A DNA stretch of 64,000 nucleotides. It comes from Legionella bononiensis. GTDB taxonomy: Bacteria; Pseudomonadota; Gammaproteobacteria; Legionellales; Legionellaceae. Position numbers and translations under genes: made by a program. This document shows, in pieces, positions 37,459-46,683 of this stretch. The stretch lies in NCBI RefSeq assembly GCF_016786215.1, contig NZ_JADOBG010000022.1, positions 186,001 through 250,000 of the forward strand. The letters are read 5' to 3'. The stretch's first letter is position 1. The number at the start of each line of letters is the position of its first letter. Below the pieces are notes generated by a model that was given only the letters and a program-made list of their open reading frames with translations, was not told where the DNA came from and searched no databases.

Positions 37459-37938
37459 ATGGATCGTACAGATAAAAAAATTCTGGAACTATTACAAACT
37501 GATTCTCAGATCAGCAATCAAGAATTAGCAGATTTGGTAGCTCTTTCGCCGTCCTCCTGCCTTCGCCGTGTTAAATTATTAGAAGCTGATGGCTATATAA
37601 AAAAACAGGTCGCTCTCCTCGAGCCAGCCCAGTTAGGTTTACATTTAACCGTCATTGTGCTTGTAGGATTAAATAGTCATCAGCCAGTAATAATGAATGC
37701 CTTTGAAGAAACCGTTCGCTTTCTTCCTGAAGTCATACAATGTTATCTCATTACGGGTCAATCAGCAGATTATCTATTAAAAATCATTGTTCCTGATTTA
37801 CAGGCATATCAATCGTTCTTACTAGGGAAACTATCCGCCATCAACGGGGTTGACACGGTTCACTCCAGTTTTATATTACGAACGATTAGTGACACTACCG
37901 CCCTTCCCCTGGATTATCTTGATAAAGGAATCGTTTAA
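37459..37938 (+). CDS. Lrp/AsnC family transcriptional regulator
   Basis: The frame opens with a TTG at 37423, but the ATG at 37459, with AAGG 7 bases upstream, starts the conserved MDRTDKKILELLQTDSQISNQELADLVALSPSSCLRRV helix-turn-helix. The ligand-binding AsnC domain follows (residues about 65-150), with QCYLITGQSADYLLKIIVPD as the conserved RAM segment. About 159 residues, as expected. It probably senses an amino acid and may control the divergent MFS gene. Confidence 0.88.
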   Translation: MDRTDKKILELLQTDSQISNQELADLVALSPSSCLRRVKLLEADGYIKKQVALLEPAQLGLHLTVIVLVGLNSHQPVIMNAFEETVRFLPEVIQCYLITGQSADYLLKIIVPDLQAYQSFLLGKLSAINGVDTVHSSFILRTISDTTALPLDYLDKGIV

Positions 37939-37994
37939 TTCACAATCCACAGCGAATTAAACAACAGACACCTCCAATTCACCCCAATATATAA

Positions 37995-38013
37995 AATATT
38001 AATTATCATTATT
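37995..38013. promoter_or_regulatory. Weak Fur-box-like sequence
   Basis: The 19-mer at this position matches the classical Fur consensus at about 14 of 19 positions, with an intact right half (ATCATTAT). It lies about 118 bases before the hypothetical gene at 38131. AT-rich DNA gives such matches by chance, so this is only a hint. Confidence 0.25.
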
Positions 38014-38130
38014 TGAGTTTTTATGCGTTCTTTAAGTAATCCATAAGGTTAATTCAGTACAATAGTACGTTCTTTTTAACTGTGTAGCCTAATTTAAGTT
38101 ATTTAATAACAAAATTAATCTGGAATAACA

Positions 38131-38583
38131 ATGTATAATCCAATGATCCACGCCTCAAAAACAGGTAAAACATATCCTTCAACTACAGTTCAATTTTCAG
38201 TGATCAATAAAATTCATCCTATTGATTTTAAAGGTATTATTGGAATTTATGTATGCAATTCACAACTATCTATTTACATCGAAACAAAAAATAAGATAAA
38301 CGCTTATACAATTAATCCCGATAAAAATAACATAGGCCATTGGCACTCAGAGACACTTCCTCGCAACGCCGATACCGCCGATACCTTTGATTTATTAAGA
38401 GAAACTTCCGAACATTATGCCGAACTTAGCGAGCCACTCACTAACCTGGAACCTTTTAAAGAAATCATGAACCAGGAAACCCTGGTAGGCTTTAGTACTT
38501 TAAAAGATATCAATGAAACCATTCAATTAGCATTATCTGTTCTCAATAACCACATCACTTTTGAGTATAAACCAACACCGTGA
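38131..38583 (+). CDS. Hypothetical protein
   Basis: This is a 150-residue soluble protein I do not recognise. It lacks a signal peptide and membrane segments. Residues 20-75 alternate in beta pattern (FKGIIGIYVCNSQLSIYIETKNKINAY) and the second half is helical and acidic (LLRETSEHYAELSEPL). GGAAT precedes the ATG at a plausible distance. It stands alone. Base composition matches the neighbours. Confidence 0.55.
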   Translation: MYNPMIHASKTGKTYPSTTVQFSVINKIHPIDFKGIIGIYVCNSQLSIYIETKNKINAYTINPDKNNIGHWHSETLPRNADTADTFDLLRETSEHYAELSEPLTNLEPFKEIMNQETLVGFSTLKDINETIQLALSVLNNHITFEYKPTP

Positions 38584-38777
38584 TAAACCGCTATTGAGTC
38601 CCAAATGTACAATTTATTCGGTACAGTTATTTTTCAAGAGAATAGGGAAACGTCATACTGAACTGATATATCCCCACGAAACAGACGCATTATCCTGTCA
38701 AATTCCCAGATACCGCGCATTAAGCTCAGTACGTGGGAACAAAAGACAAAATGAAACTCCAATTCTTAATGTTAAAA

Positions 38778-39965
38778 TCAATCATCAAATCGTTTAAAAA
38801 ACGCTACTTGCTCCTTAAGAACATAAGGATGTGCTTGCACATGGTCAAGTGTGTCACTGATTGATTTAATGTATACCTGATCACTGTGTTGACTAAAAAT
38901 CTCATAAGCGATTTCAGCGCCATGATATGGGACATCATGATCCCCTTTTGTCCCTATCATCAAAAATGGAGCATTAGGTACAAAATCGTAGTGATTGAAA
39001 TTGGCTTTCAGAACATCAATATGTTCATCCGTTTGGTTAATAATTCCACTAAAGAATGTGGGTTGCAATATCAGCTGGGGATTCAAGGGCAAAGCCTGAA
39101 GAATTTCCGGAACCGTATGATGACCATCCAATAAAACAGGAATTAAGGTATTATAAGGTGGCGCAAAAATTTCATTAAAATCGGTCCAATAATGGCTGTA
39201 TGTTTGCAAGGTATAAAAGAAATAAGCCAGATATGCTGTTGCGCGAGGACCTGGATCCAGCATGATAAAGCGCATCGTTTCATCCCAATCATATGGAGCT
39301 GATCCCGAGGCAACCGCTGTAACAGGGAGATTGGGATATTGGTTTACCAATAACTCAAACATAACATTAGTTGAAAAACCACCTTCAGAATAACCGGCAA
39401 GATACAGTTTATCACTTATGGGATAATTTAAGACATGAGCCAGTTCCTTTGCAGCAATCAGCATATTCACGCTGCTGCTGGCAAGGGTTTCCCCCTGAAC
39501 ATAAGGATGAATGGGTAATTCATTATCTCCAAGCCCCAGGTAATCGGGCATGGCAATCAGATAACCCGCGCTGTTACCAAATGCAGCCAGATACATATAA
39601 TTTTTTTCATTATTACGAGAAGGAACATCATTCCGTTCAAAACGTGTACCATGTTGATAACTGACGATCCCAACCTTTTTTGATGGTGATACCGGCATGG
39701 CAACCAAGCCGGAAGCAATAGTCAGGTTTCCATAAGGATCGGGTGTTTTATAATTAATTTTATACAGTTGAAGATTATAGTGGACTTCCAAAGTATCTAA
39801 AGGAGGCATTTTATTTAACGCAATCCGTGCTGTATCCTTGGAAAACTCCCCCATGTACACGTAATGTACCAGTGTTTCATTGGACGAAATGGCATAACTA
39901 TTTAAACTGAAAAAAATAAAACTCAATACATAATAAATACCCTTTAATAAATCGCGTGTCGTCAT
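38778..39965 (-). CDS. Secreted alpha/beta hydrolase, lipase-like
   Basis: The 395-residue protein has a signal peptide (to about NSYA, residue 25) and an alpha/beta-hydrolase fold. The nucleophile elbow is GYSEGG (LYLAGYSEGGFSTNVMFELL), following GLGDNE and HPYVQGETLASSSVNML, the pattern of the secretory lipase/LIP group. A late Asp (IGTKGDHDVPYHG) and His (LDHVQAH) complete a likely triad. Start ATG at 39965 follows an AGGGACGATT site. Substrates are probably esters or lipids outside the cytoplasm. Confidence 0.8.
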   Translation of the reverse strand: MTTRDLLKGIYYVLSFIFFSLNSYAISSNETLVHYVYMGEFSKDTARIALNKMPPLDTLEVHYNLQLYKINYKTPDPYGNLTIASGLVAMPVSPSKKVGIVSYQHGTRFERNDVPSRNNEKNYMYLAAFGNSAGYLIAMPDYLGLGDNELPIHPYVQGETLASSSVNMLIAAKELAHVLNYPISDKLYLAGYSEGGFSTNVMFELLVNQYPNLPVTAVASGSAPYDWDETMRFIMLDPGPRATAYLAYFFYTLQTYSHYWTDFNEIFAPPYNTLIPVLLDGHHTVPEILQALPLNPQLILQPTFFSGIINQTDEHIDVLKANFNHYDFVPNAPFLMIGTKGDHDVPYHGAEIAYEIFSQHSDQVYIKSISDTLDHVQAHPYVLKEQVAFFKRFDD

Positions 39966-40612
39966 AATCGTCCCTGTTTCAAAAAAATGAATAGTACACT
40001 TTTATCCTGAAGAATCACATAGTTGAACACTTAAAGATGGTCCTCTCAAAAACATCAGAACGTTCTTCATATTGTAATAAGTGAAGGAACTCGGTATGCA
40101 GGCACAACGCCACATTCAGGTTAACGTATAATATGAATAAAATGCCATCATCCGAAGTACAGAACATTCAACTCGCCTTAAGGCTTCTTGAAACAATGCT
40201 AAAGGTCTCATTTCAAAGAATATCGAGATCCCCCTAGAATCCCTTCTCCCTCCGGGAGAAGGTGCCGACAGGCGGATGAGGGGATCAAACATTATTCATT
40301 AAATAGTAAGTGAAGGTCGGGTCGAGACCCGTCAATATCTCTTTGTTTTCATTTAAAACTCATGTTGGGTCGCGGCCCAGCCTTGTTAGGTTTTTAATAG
40401 ATAATTTTAACGGTTTTAAGACCCCCTCATCCGCCTGTTGGCACCTTCTCCCGGAGGGAGAAGGCCTTTCTACTGGGATATCGACACTCTTTTAGCAATG
40501 TGGCAAGCAAACAAATACTGAGCCATTTGGAAGAGAACTTTAAGTACATTTGTAATTACGCTTTTCCAGATTTGCTGAAATACTATGTTACATTACAACA
40601 ATAGAAACAGGA
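39966..40612. other. Intergenic region with repeats only
   Basis: No credible gene is seen in these 647 bases. At 40075-40130 lies a decayed fragment of the MITE-like repeat (GTGAAGGAACTC ... GCAGGCACAACGCCACATTC). From 40242 to 40464 is a large inverted repeat, listed separately. The 61-codon open frame inside it is a by-product of the repeat. Confidence 0.5.
40242..40464. repeat. Large inverted repeat with nested palindrome
   Basis: Arm 40242-40283 pairs with arm 40423-40464 over 42 bases with one mismatch (GTCGG against GTTGG). Each arm starts with its own hairpin (CCTTCTCCCTCCGGGAGAAGG). Between them, 40310-40388 carries GGGTCGAGACCCG, TTTGTTTTCATTT and GGGTCGCGGCCC, a smaller dispersed element whose relative is at about 32195-32268. 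It looks like one repeat inserted into another. Confidence 0.8.
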
Positions 40613-41461
40613 TCATTTTATATTTTTGTTTTTATTCCGCAATCGAATTCCATTATCCTCGATATGGATTACACCCTCTTTATACAGTTGACCAATCGCG
40701 CTTTTAAAACTTTTTTTACTGTCTCCGAATGCACGCATAATATCTTGTGACGAACTTTTATCATGCAATGGTAAAAATCCATCGTTTTGCTGCAATTGAG
40801 CATGAATTCTCGCTGCCAGTTCACGAATGTTATCATGACCCAATTTTCTTAGAACAACATCAACTTTTCCATCTTCCCGCACCATTTTGATATAACCAGG
40901 TATCCTTCGGCCATAATTTAAAGTCTGGAATATATCACCAGAATGGATAAGCCCCCAATGACTGTCATTGATAATGACTTTATTGCCCAAATCAGTAGGC
41001 TCAGCAATAAGCAGACTCACTTCATCGCCACGTTTAAAATTAATAGGTGTTTTATCCAGACAATGATCCAGTTTGGAGCTGGCAATGATGCGGCCTTTAT
41101 TATCCAGTTTAAGTGAAACAATATAGGATTTACCTTGCTCCATAGGGCGTTGCTGTTCAGGTACGGGTACCAATAAATCCTTATCCAATCCCCAATCAAG
41201 AAAAGCGCCTACTCGATTGACATCAATTACCTTTAAAAAGGCGCAGTTACCTAATCTGGCGCGCGGCCTCTGAGTAGTAGCAATAATTTTGTCATCGGAG
41301 TCAAAATAAATAAACACGTCCAATAAGTCATTGACCTTGGTGTCTTCAGGCACAACCTTGTTCGGCAATAAAATATCCCCCCAATCTTCACCATCAAGAT
41401 AAAGACCAAACGATACTTCTTTAATAACCTTTAATTTATTAAACTGCCCAACTTTAATCAT
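40613..41461 (-). CDS. CvfB-like S1-domain RNA-binding protein
   Basis: The frame begins at a GTG (41569), but the ATG at 41461 opens the conserved KVGQFNKLKVIKEVSFGLYLDG, the usual start of CvfB/YitL proteins, giving 282 residues, the family length. Successive S1-like beta domains follow (DDKIIATTQRP, KVIDVNRVGAFLDWGLDKDLLVP, RRIPGYIKMVREDGKVDVVLR), ending in a winged-helix-like segment (GVIHIEDNGIRLRN). Members bind RNA and affect virulence gene expression in Gram-positives; the role in Legionella is unknown. Confidence 0.85.
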   Translation of the reverse strand: MIKVGQFNKLKVIKEVSFGLYLDGEDWGDILLPNKVVPEDTKVNDLLDVFIYFDSDDKIIATTQRPRARLGNCAFLKVIDVNRVGAFLDWGLDKDLLVPVPEQQRPMEQGKSYIVSLKLDNKGRIIASSKLDHCLDKTPINFKRGDEVSLLIAEPTDLGNKVIINDSHWGLIHSGDIFQTLNYGRRIPGYIKMVREDGKVDVVLRKLGHDNIRELAARIHAQLQQNDGFLPLHDKSSSQDIMRAFGDSKKSFKSAIGQLYKEGVIHIEDNGIRLRNKNKNIK

Positions 41462-41593
41462 ATTTGACTCACTTTTAAAATAAGCGCCAAGCTTACCATA
41501 CCATGCCTTACTTAAGTCAAAAAAGCCGCAATTATGTTGCTTTTTAGCCTTTATCCAGGGCAATACCACTAAAATGAATTATAAATAACCGAG

Positions 41594-41627
41594 AAAACCG
41601 AGCCGCGCCCGTAAGGAAGCGGAACAT
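41594..41627. repeat. 34-base dispersed repeat, copy A
   Basis: The segment around AAAACCGAGCCGCG ... GGAAGCGGAACAT is shared with 53984-54017, differing at only two positions (C/A twice). It sits between the CvfB-like and OsmC genes. Confidence 0.7.
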
Positions 41628-41658
41628 AAACCACATGAATTACCCGGTGCTCTCCTTA

Positions 41659-42087
41659 TTAAGCTGTAATAAGTTCAGTAGTAATCAATATTTTAGAAGT
41701 TAACGTGCGATGAACTGGACATTTATTTGCCATCTCCAACAATTTTTGCCGTTGTTCTTCCGTTAAATTCCCTTCTAACTGGATCTGGCGATTTATATGA
41801 TCAATTTTGGTATTTTTATTCTCACACTCAGCGCAGTCTTCGGCATATATTTTCTCATGCTGTAATGTCACAATAACTTTTTTTAATGGAATCTGTTTTA
41901 AATCAGCATACATTCTCAAAGTCATGGAAGTGCAGGCTCCCAATCCCGCAAGTAAAAAATCATATGGGGATGGCCCCGAATCGTTGCCTCCATTTGCAAG
42001 GGGTTCATCTGCTTTTAATGTATGTTCACCAATCCTGATTTCCTGAGCATACTTCCCAGTTCCAGATTCCGAGACTATAGTTTCCAT
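41659..42087 (-). CDS. OsmC family peroxiredoxin-like protein
   Basis: The ATG at 42087 has AAAGGA 9 bases upstream and gives 142 residues; the longer frame from 42141 has no such site. The protein shows GPSPYDFLLAGLGACTSMTLRMYAD with the first redox Cys, and ANKCPVHRTL with the second, the two-Cys active site of OsmC/Ohr proteins, which reduce organic hydroperoxides with lipoyl or thiol donors. The YhfA/OsmC-like subgroup is likely. Its gene starts 68 bases after the RND pump gene ends, on the same strand. Confidence 0.85.
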   Translation of the reverse strand: METIVSESGTGKYAQEIRIGEHTLKADEPLANGGNDSGPSPYDFLLAGLGACTSMTLRMYADLKQIPLKKVIVTLQHEKIYAEDCAECENKNTKIDHINRQIQLEGNLTEEQRQKLLEMANKCPVHRTLTSKILITTELITA

Positions 42088-42154
42088 GTTGTAGTATCCT
42101 TTGTTTATCCATTCAAATTCAAAAACCTGCATCAGACTCACAAAACCCTATACA

Positions 42155-45100
42155 TTATAATGTATCAGGTGTTTCTTGTTTTTTATTCTTCGAAAACACA
42201 CTCGCCAGTTTACTGGTCAGTACATAAAAAATGGGGGTGAAAATCAAGCCAAAAAAAGTAACACCTATCATGCCGCTAAATACCGCCACACCAAGAGCCT
42301 GACGCATTTCAGCCCCTGCTCCCTGTGCTATGACCAAAGGGAATACGCCAAGAATAAATGCAACAGAAGTCATTAAAATAGGCCGTAATCTGAGTTTAGC
42401 CGCTTGAATGGCTGCCTTCCAACGATTGACTCCTTTACTTTCAAGTGTTCGGGCAAACTCAACAATCAAAATCGCATTTTTGGAGGCCAGACCAATTAAT
42501 ATAATAAAACCCAGCTGGGTCATAATATTATTTTCCATGCCCAGGATTTTTATCCCTATCATCGAGGAAAACAAACACATGGGGACAATCAGAATCACCG
42601 CCAAAGGCAAGGTCAGGCTTTCATACTGAGCAGCCAAAACCAGATACACAAAAACCACTCCTAACAGAAAAGCAATAAGAGCTGTATTGCCCGCTGTCTT
42701 TTGTTGATACGCAATTTCGGTCCACTCATAACTAATCCCTTCGGGTAAATACTCATTGGCCAATTGTTCCATCGTATCCAGAGCGTCTCCTGTACTGTAA
42801 CCAGGTGTTATGTCTCCTAATAAATCAATCGCCGGATACAGATTATATCGAGGTATTCTTGATGGACTCACAATGTTTTTAATTAATGCTACGAAGCCAA
42901 TTGGAACCATATCATTCTCATTATTGCGAACTTTTATCTGATAGATATCCTCTATTCTTTTACGGTATTCATCTTCAGCCTGAACAATCACTCGATAAGT
43001 GCGTCCCAGATAATTGAATTCATTTACAAATACTGAACCCAGATACACTTCAAGTGCTTCAATCACTCGAGCAATGGGCACACCAAGCTGTTCAGCTTTC
43101 TCTTTATCTAAATCCAGATAGACTTTTGGTGTACTGTTTTCAAACAATGTAAATACAGAGGTGGTTGCTTTTGCCTGATTCGCTTTCTCAGCCAGGGTCA
43201 TTACCGCATCATACAATACTTGGGTTCCACGCCCCCCTCTATCCTGGATCATCATTTTGAATCCACCTGCATTACCAATTCCCCGAACAGGAGGAGGCGG
43301 TATTACAACGATAAAAGCATCTTTAATCGTACCCAGTTCTTTCCTTAACTGCTCTAATATCTGATTATAACTCAATCCTAGTTTCCTTCGCTCGTCAAAG
43401 GGCTTTAATACAGAAAAAATCGCGGCAGAGTTGGATGAATTAATAAAAGTGGCCCCGGAAAATCCGGTAAACGCAACGGCATTTTTAATTCCTGGAATCG
43501 CGAGTATTTTATTTATCGCGTCTTTAACTACCGCGTCGGTTCGACTGATGGAAGCTCCAGGAGGTAATTGGATGGAAACGATAAAATAACCCTGATCCTG
43601 CTTGGGAATAAATCCTCTTGGCACAGAGCCAAATAACAACACCGTTACCGAAATGAACAGAATATAGATAAACAACATTTGACCGGTGTGATGAATTAAT
43701 TTAGCGATAAATCGCCCGTAAAATCTGGAAATAGAATCAATGAGACGATTAAATCCATCAAGACATAAACGTACAGGATGTTTCCAAATAACCGGTTCTG
43801 ATTTCTCTTTATTATGCTGATGCGGCTTAAGCAACAAAGCAGCCAGCGAGGGACTTAAGGTTAGAGAGACAAAAACAGAAATTATCGTTGCTACAGAAAT
43901 CGTTGATCCAAATTGTTGATAAAATCTTCCGGAAAGCCCATGTAAAAATAAAGTGGGTAAAAAGACAGAAACCAGAACCAGACCAATTGCTACTAAGGCG
44001 GAACCGACTTCTGACATGGTTTTATGTGCCGCGTCACGTGGACTCATGCCCGAACTGATGTTGCGTTCCATGTTTTCAATAACGACTATGGCATCATCTA
44101 CAACAATTCCAATTGCCAGAACCAAACCAAACAACGTTAAATAATTTAACGAAAAACCTATAGCATCCATAACCGCAAAGGTTCCGATCAGAGATATTGG
44201 AATCGCAATAATAGGAATAATCGCGGCACGCCAGGATTGTAAAAACAGCAAAATAACAAAAACTACAAATAAAATCGCCTCAAAAATGGTGTGTTTTACA
44301 GCAGTGATGGATTCGGCAACAAAATTTGTCGGATTATAAACAATATCATAGACTATTCCTTCCGGAAAAGATTTTGACAACTCCTGCATGGTAGTTAATA
44401 TCTCATTTGCAGCCTCAATCGCATTGGTTCCTGGACGCTGGAAAACTGGTAATGCAATTGCTGGATTTTTCCCCAAATATCCTTTTGTGGCATACTCCTG
44501 TGCCCCTAACTCTACCCTCCCAATGTCTTTTAGGCGAACAAGTCGACCATTCGTTCCAGACTTAATGATGATTTGAGCGAATTGTTCTGGCTTTATCAGA
44601 CGTCCTTGAGTTTCTATATTATATTCAATACCCAATTGAGATTTCTGCGGTTCTCTATTAAGGGTACCGCTGGCAATCTGCACGTTCTGCGACGTTAAGG
44701 CTTTAACGACGTCATTGGCAGTAATATCATAAGAGTTCATCAAATCCGGATTAAGCCAAATCCGCATCGCATATTCACTGGCCCCCACCAAACGGATATC
44801 CCCCACTCCGTCGATGCGTTTAATTTTATCTCTGATTTGCAGTACAGCATAATTACCCAAATACGTTTGATCGTACTTTTTATTCAAAGAGTACATATTG
44901 ATAACCAACAATAAATCCGGAGAGTTTTTTACAGTTTTTATACCAATACGTCGTACCGCTTCTGGCAATCGAGGTTCCGCTATCGCTACCCTGTTTTGAA
45001 CAAGCACCTGAGCCATATCCAAATCAGTACCCATTTTAAAGGTAATCGTCAATCGCATTTGGCCGTCATCACTTGATTGTGAATCCATATACAGCATGTT

Positions 45101-45325
45101 TTCCACGCCATTAATTTCCTGCTCTATTGGAGTCGCTACAGTCTCGGCCACTATTTTTGCGTTAGCACCTGGATAAGATGCGGTAACCTGAATAGTTGGA
45201 GGAACAACTTGAGGGTATTGTTCTATAGGCAAATTAAAATAGGCCAAAGAGCCGACAATTACGATGATAATTGAGAGCACAGAAGCAAATATGGGTCTTT
45301 CTATAAAAAAATGGGGCATTTTCAT
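42155..45325 (-). CDS. RND multidrug efflux permease (HAE1 family, AcrB-like)
   Basis: The 1056-residue protein has the full RND architecture: the N-terminal helix FIERPIFASVLSIIIVIVGS, two large periplasmic loops and 12 membrane helices. Family signatures include GIVVDDAIVVIENMER (proton-relay Asp pair), YEWTEIAYQQ and GFIILIGLASKNAILIVEFA. It should drive drug/proton antiport as a trimer in the inner membrane. The adaptor gene lies 27 bp upstream on the same strand; the outer-membrane TolC partner is not in this window. Confidence 0.92.
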   Translation of the reverse strand: MKMPHFFIERPIFASVLSIIIVIVGSLAYFNLPIEQYPQVVPPTIQVTASYPGANAKIVAETVATPIEQEINGVENMLYMDSQSSDDGQMRLTITFKMGTDLDMAQVLVQNRVAIAEPRLPEAVRRIGIKTVKNSPDLLLVINMYSLNKKYDQTYLGNYAVLQIRDKIKRIDGVGDIRLVGASEYAMRIWLNPDLMNSYDITANDVVKALTSQNVQIASGTLNREPQKSQLGIEYNIETQGRLIKPEQFAQIIIKSGTNGRLVRLKDIGRVELGAQEYATKGYLGKNPAIALPVFQRPGTNAIEAANEILTTMQELSKSFPEGIVYDIVYNPTNFVAESITAVKHTIFEAILFVVFVILLFLQSWRAAIIPIIAIPISLIGTFAVMDAIGFSLNYLTLFGLVLAIGIVVDDAIVVIENMERNISSGMSPRDAAHKTMSEVGSALVAIGLVLVSVFLPTLFLHGLSGRFYQQFGSTISVATIISVFVSLTLSPSLAALLLKPHQHNKEKSEPVIWKHPVRLCLDGFNRLIDSISRFYGRFIAKLIHHTGQMLFIYILFISVTVLLFGSVPRGFIPKQDQGYFIVSIQLPPGASISRTDAVVKDAINKILAIPGIKNAVAFTGFSGATFINSSNSAAIFSVLKPFDERRKLGLSYNQILEQLRKELGTIKDAFIVVIPPPPVRGIGNAGGFKMMIQDRGGRGTQVLYDAVMTLAEKANQAKATTSVFTLFENSTPKVYLDLDKEKAEQLGVPIARVIEALEVYLGSVFVNEFNYLGRTYRVIVQAEDEYRKRIEDIYQIKVRNNENDMVPIGFVALIKNIVSPSRIPRYNLYPAIDLLGDITPGYSTGDALDTMEQLANEYLPEGISYEWTEIAYQQKTAGNTALIAFLLGVVFVYLVLAAQYESLTLPLAVILIVPMCLFSSMIGIKILGMENNIMTQLGFIILIGLASKNAILIVEFARTLESKGVNRWKAAIQAAKLRLRPILMTSVAFILGVFPLVIAQGAGAEMRQALGVAVFSGMIGVTFFGLIFTPIFYVLTSKLASVFSKNKKQETPDTL

Positions 45326-45352
45326 TAATAAAGTCCCGTCGTATTTTATTGT

Positions 45353-46441
45353 TTACTCAGACAATTTAATCAGATTCGGCTTCACTTCCTGTTCAGGTAC
45401 TCGAATTCGTTGAATGCCGCTGATAACAACGTGTTCATCTCCCTTAAGACCAGATTTAATGACATAAAAGCCACTATCACGTAATGTACCTAATTCAACA
45501 TATACACGCTGTACCTTATTATGTTTATCCACGATGTAGACATAATTCTTTGTTTGATCGGTATTGATTGCTTTATCAGGCAGAAGAAGAGCCTCGTACT
45601 CTCCACTCCCCATTAATCGGGCCCTGCCAAAAAAGCCGGGATAAATGATGTTATCAGGATTGGGTATAATGGCTCGTCCAAGTATGGTTCCAGTCCCCTC
45701 ATCAACCACGTTATCAATAAAATCCATTTTGCCTTTGTGAACAAACTGGGTTTCATCCTGTAATTTGATTAAAATTGTATGGGAATGTGTATCTGCTCTT
45801 GGAAGCATCCCGGACTTATCCAGCCTGATGTATTTAAGTAAATCATTTTGACTGGCTTCAAAATAAAAATGAATGGGATCTAGAGATACTATTTTGGTTA
45901 AAATGGTATCATTCATTTTCACCAGATTACCAATACTCACATAGTAACGACTAATTTTTCCACCAATTGGTGCAGTAATATGAGTAAATTCAAGATTTAA
46001 TTTGGCTTCATTAACCCGGGTAGTAGCTACTTGCATCTCTTTATATCGCTGATCAATAGCCTCGGCAGAAATAAAACTGGATGCCTTGAGTTTTAAGGCT
46101 CGCTCATATTGCTTTTTAGCCAGATCTTCCTCAGCCACAGCGACTTCCAATGCATATTGAAAAGGTCTGGGATCGATTTCAAATAATACATCCCCTTTTT
46201 TAACGATTTGACCGTCCTTGAAATTGATTAAATTTAAATAGCCTGTCACTCGAGATCGAATATCGACCTCCTCTATTGCCTGAAAACGGCCAGTATATTC
46301 ATCCCAGTCAACAATCTTTTTACTTAAGGGCAAAGCCACATCAACTTCTGCAGGTGCTGATGGAGCCTTGGAAGTTGAGTTATTACAGGAAACTGCCAAT
46401 AAACCTATTATGGCCAGCAGTACCATTCGCAATCTGCTCAT
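45353..46441 (-). CDS. RND efflux periplasmic adaptor lipoprotein (AcrA-like)
   Basis: The 362-residue protein has a lipobox LAVSC (Cys19) and an MFP/HlyD fold: WDEYTGRFQAIEEVDIRSRVTGYL, a barrel-sandwich GQIVKKGDVLFEIDPRPFQ, an alpha-hairpin (about 90-140) and the return strand FTHITAPIGGKISRYYVSIGNLV. It links the inner-membrane pump to an outer-membrane channel. It is the first gene of a two-gene operon with the permease. No linked regulator is visible; upstream is the divergent LPMO gene. Confidence 0.92.
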   Translation of the reverse strand: MSRLRMVLLAIIGLLAVSCNNSTSKAPSAPAEVDVALPLSKKIVDWDEYTGRFQAIEEVDIRSRVTGYLNLINFKDGQIVKKGDVLFEIDPRPFQYALEVAVAEEDLAKKQYERALKLKASSFISAEAIDQRYKEMQVATTRVNEAKLNLEFTHITAPIGGKISRYYVSIGNLVKMNDTILTKIVSLDPIHFYFEASQNDLLKYIRLDKSGMLPRADTHSHTILIKLQDETQFVHKGKMDFIDNVVDEGTGTILGRAIIPNPDNIIYPGFFGRARLMGSGEYEALLLPDKAINTDQTKNYVYIVDKHNKVQRVYVELGTLRDSGFYVIKSGLKGDEHVVISGIQRIRVPEQEVKPNLIKLSE

Positions 46442-46683
46442 TCAAATCCCTCTGAATTCTTTACTTATATTAATCGTAACCAATATAAATTAAGATTAGC
46501 TCAGATTTCATAACTTGGTATGATTTGTAGTTATTTGCAATCATTAACAATCCCCATCTGCAACGAGACTTGATGCATAGCCTAAGTCAAAAACACAGGA
46601 TCGTTCAAAAATAACAACATGTGATCATTTTTAGTGTTTTCATGTTAAAATAGTTCGGATTTTGTATTAATTGGATAATTGTT

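Noticed and set aside
38561..38797. 78-codon open frame after the hypothetical gene
   Set aside because: It overlaps two genes and has a random composition with no ribosome site.
40310..40495. 61-codon open frame on the + strand
   Set aside because: It lies wholly inside the inverted repeat element and has no ribosome site or family match.
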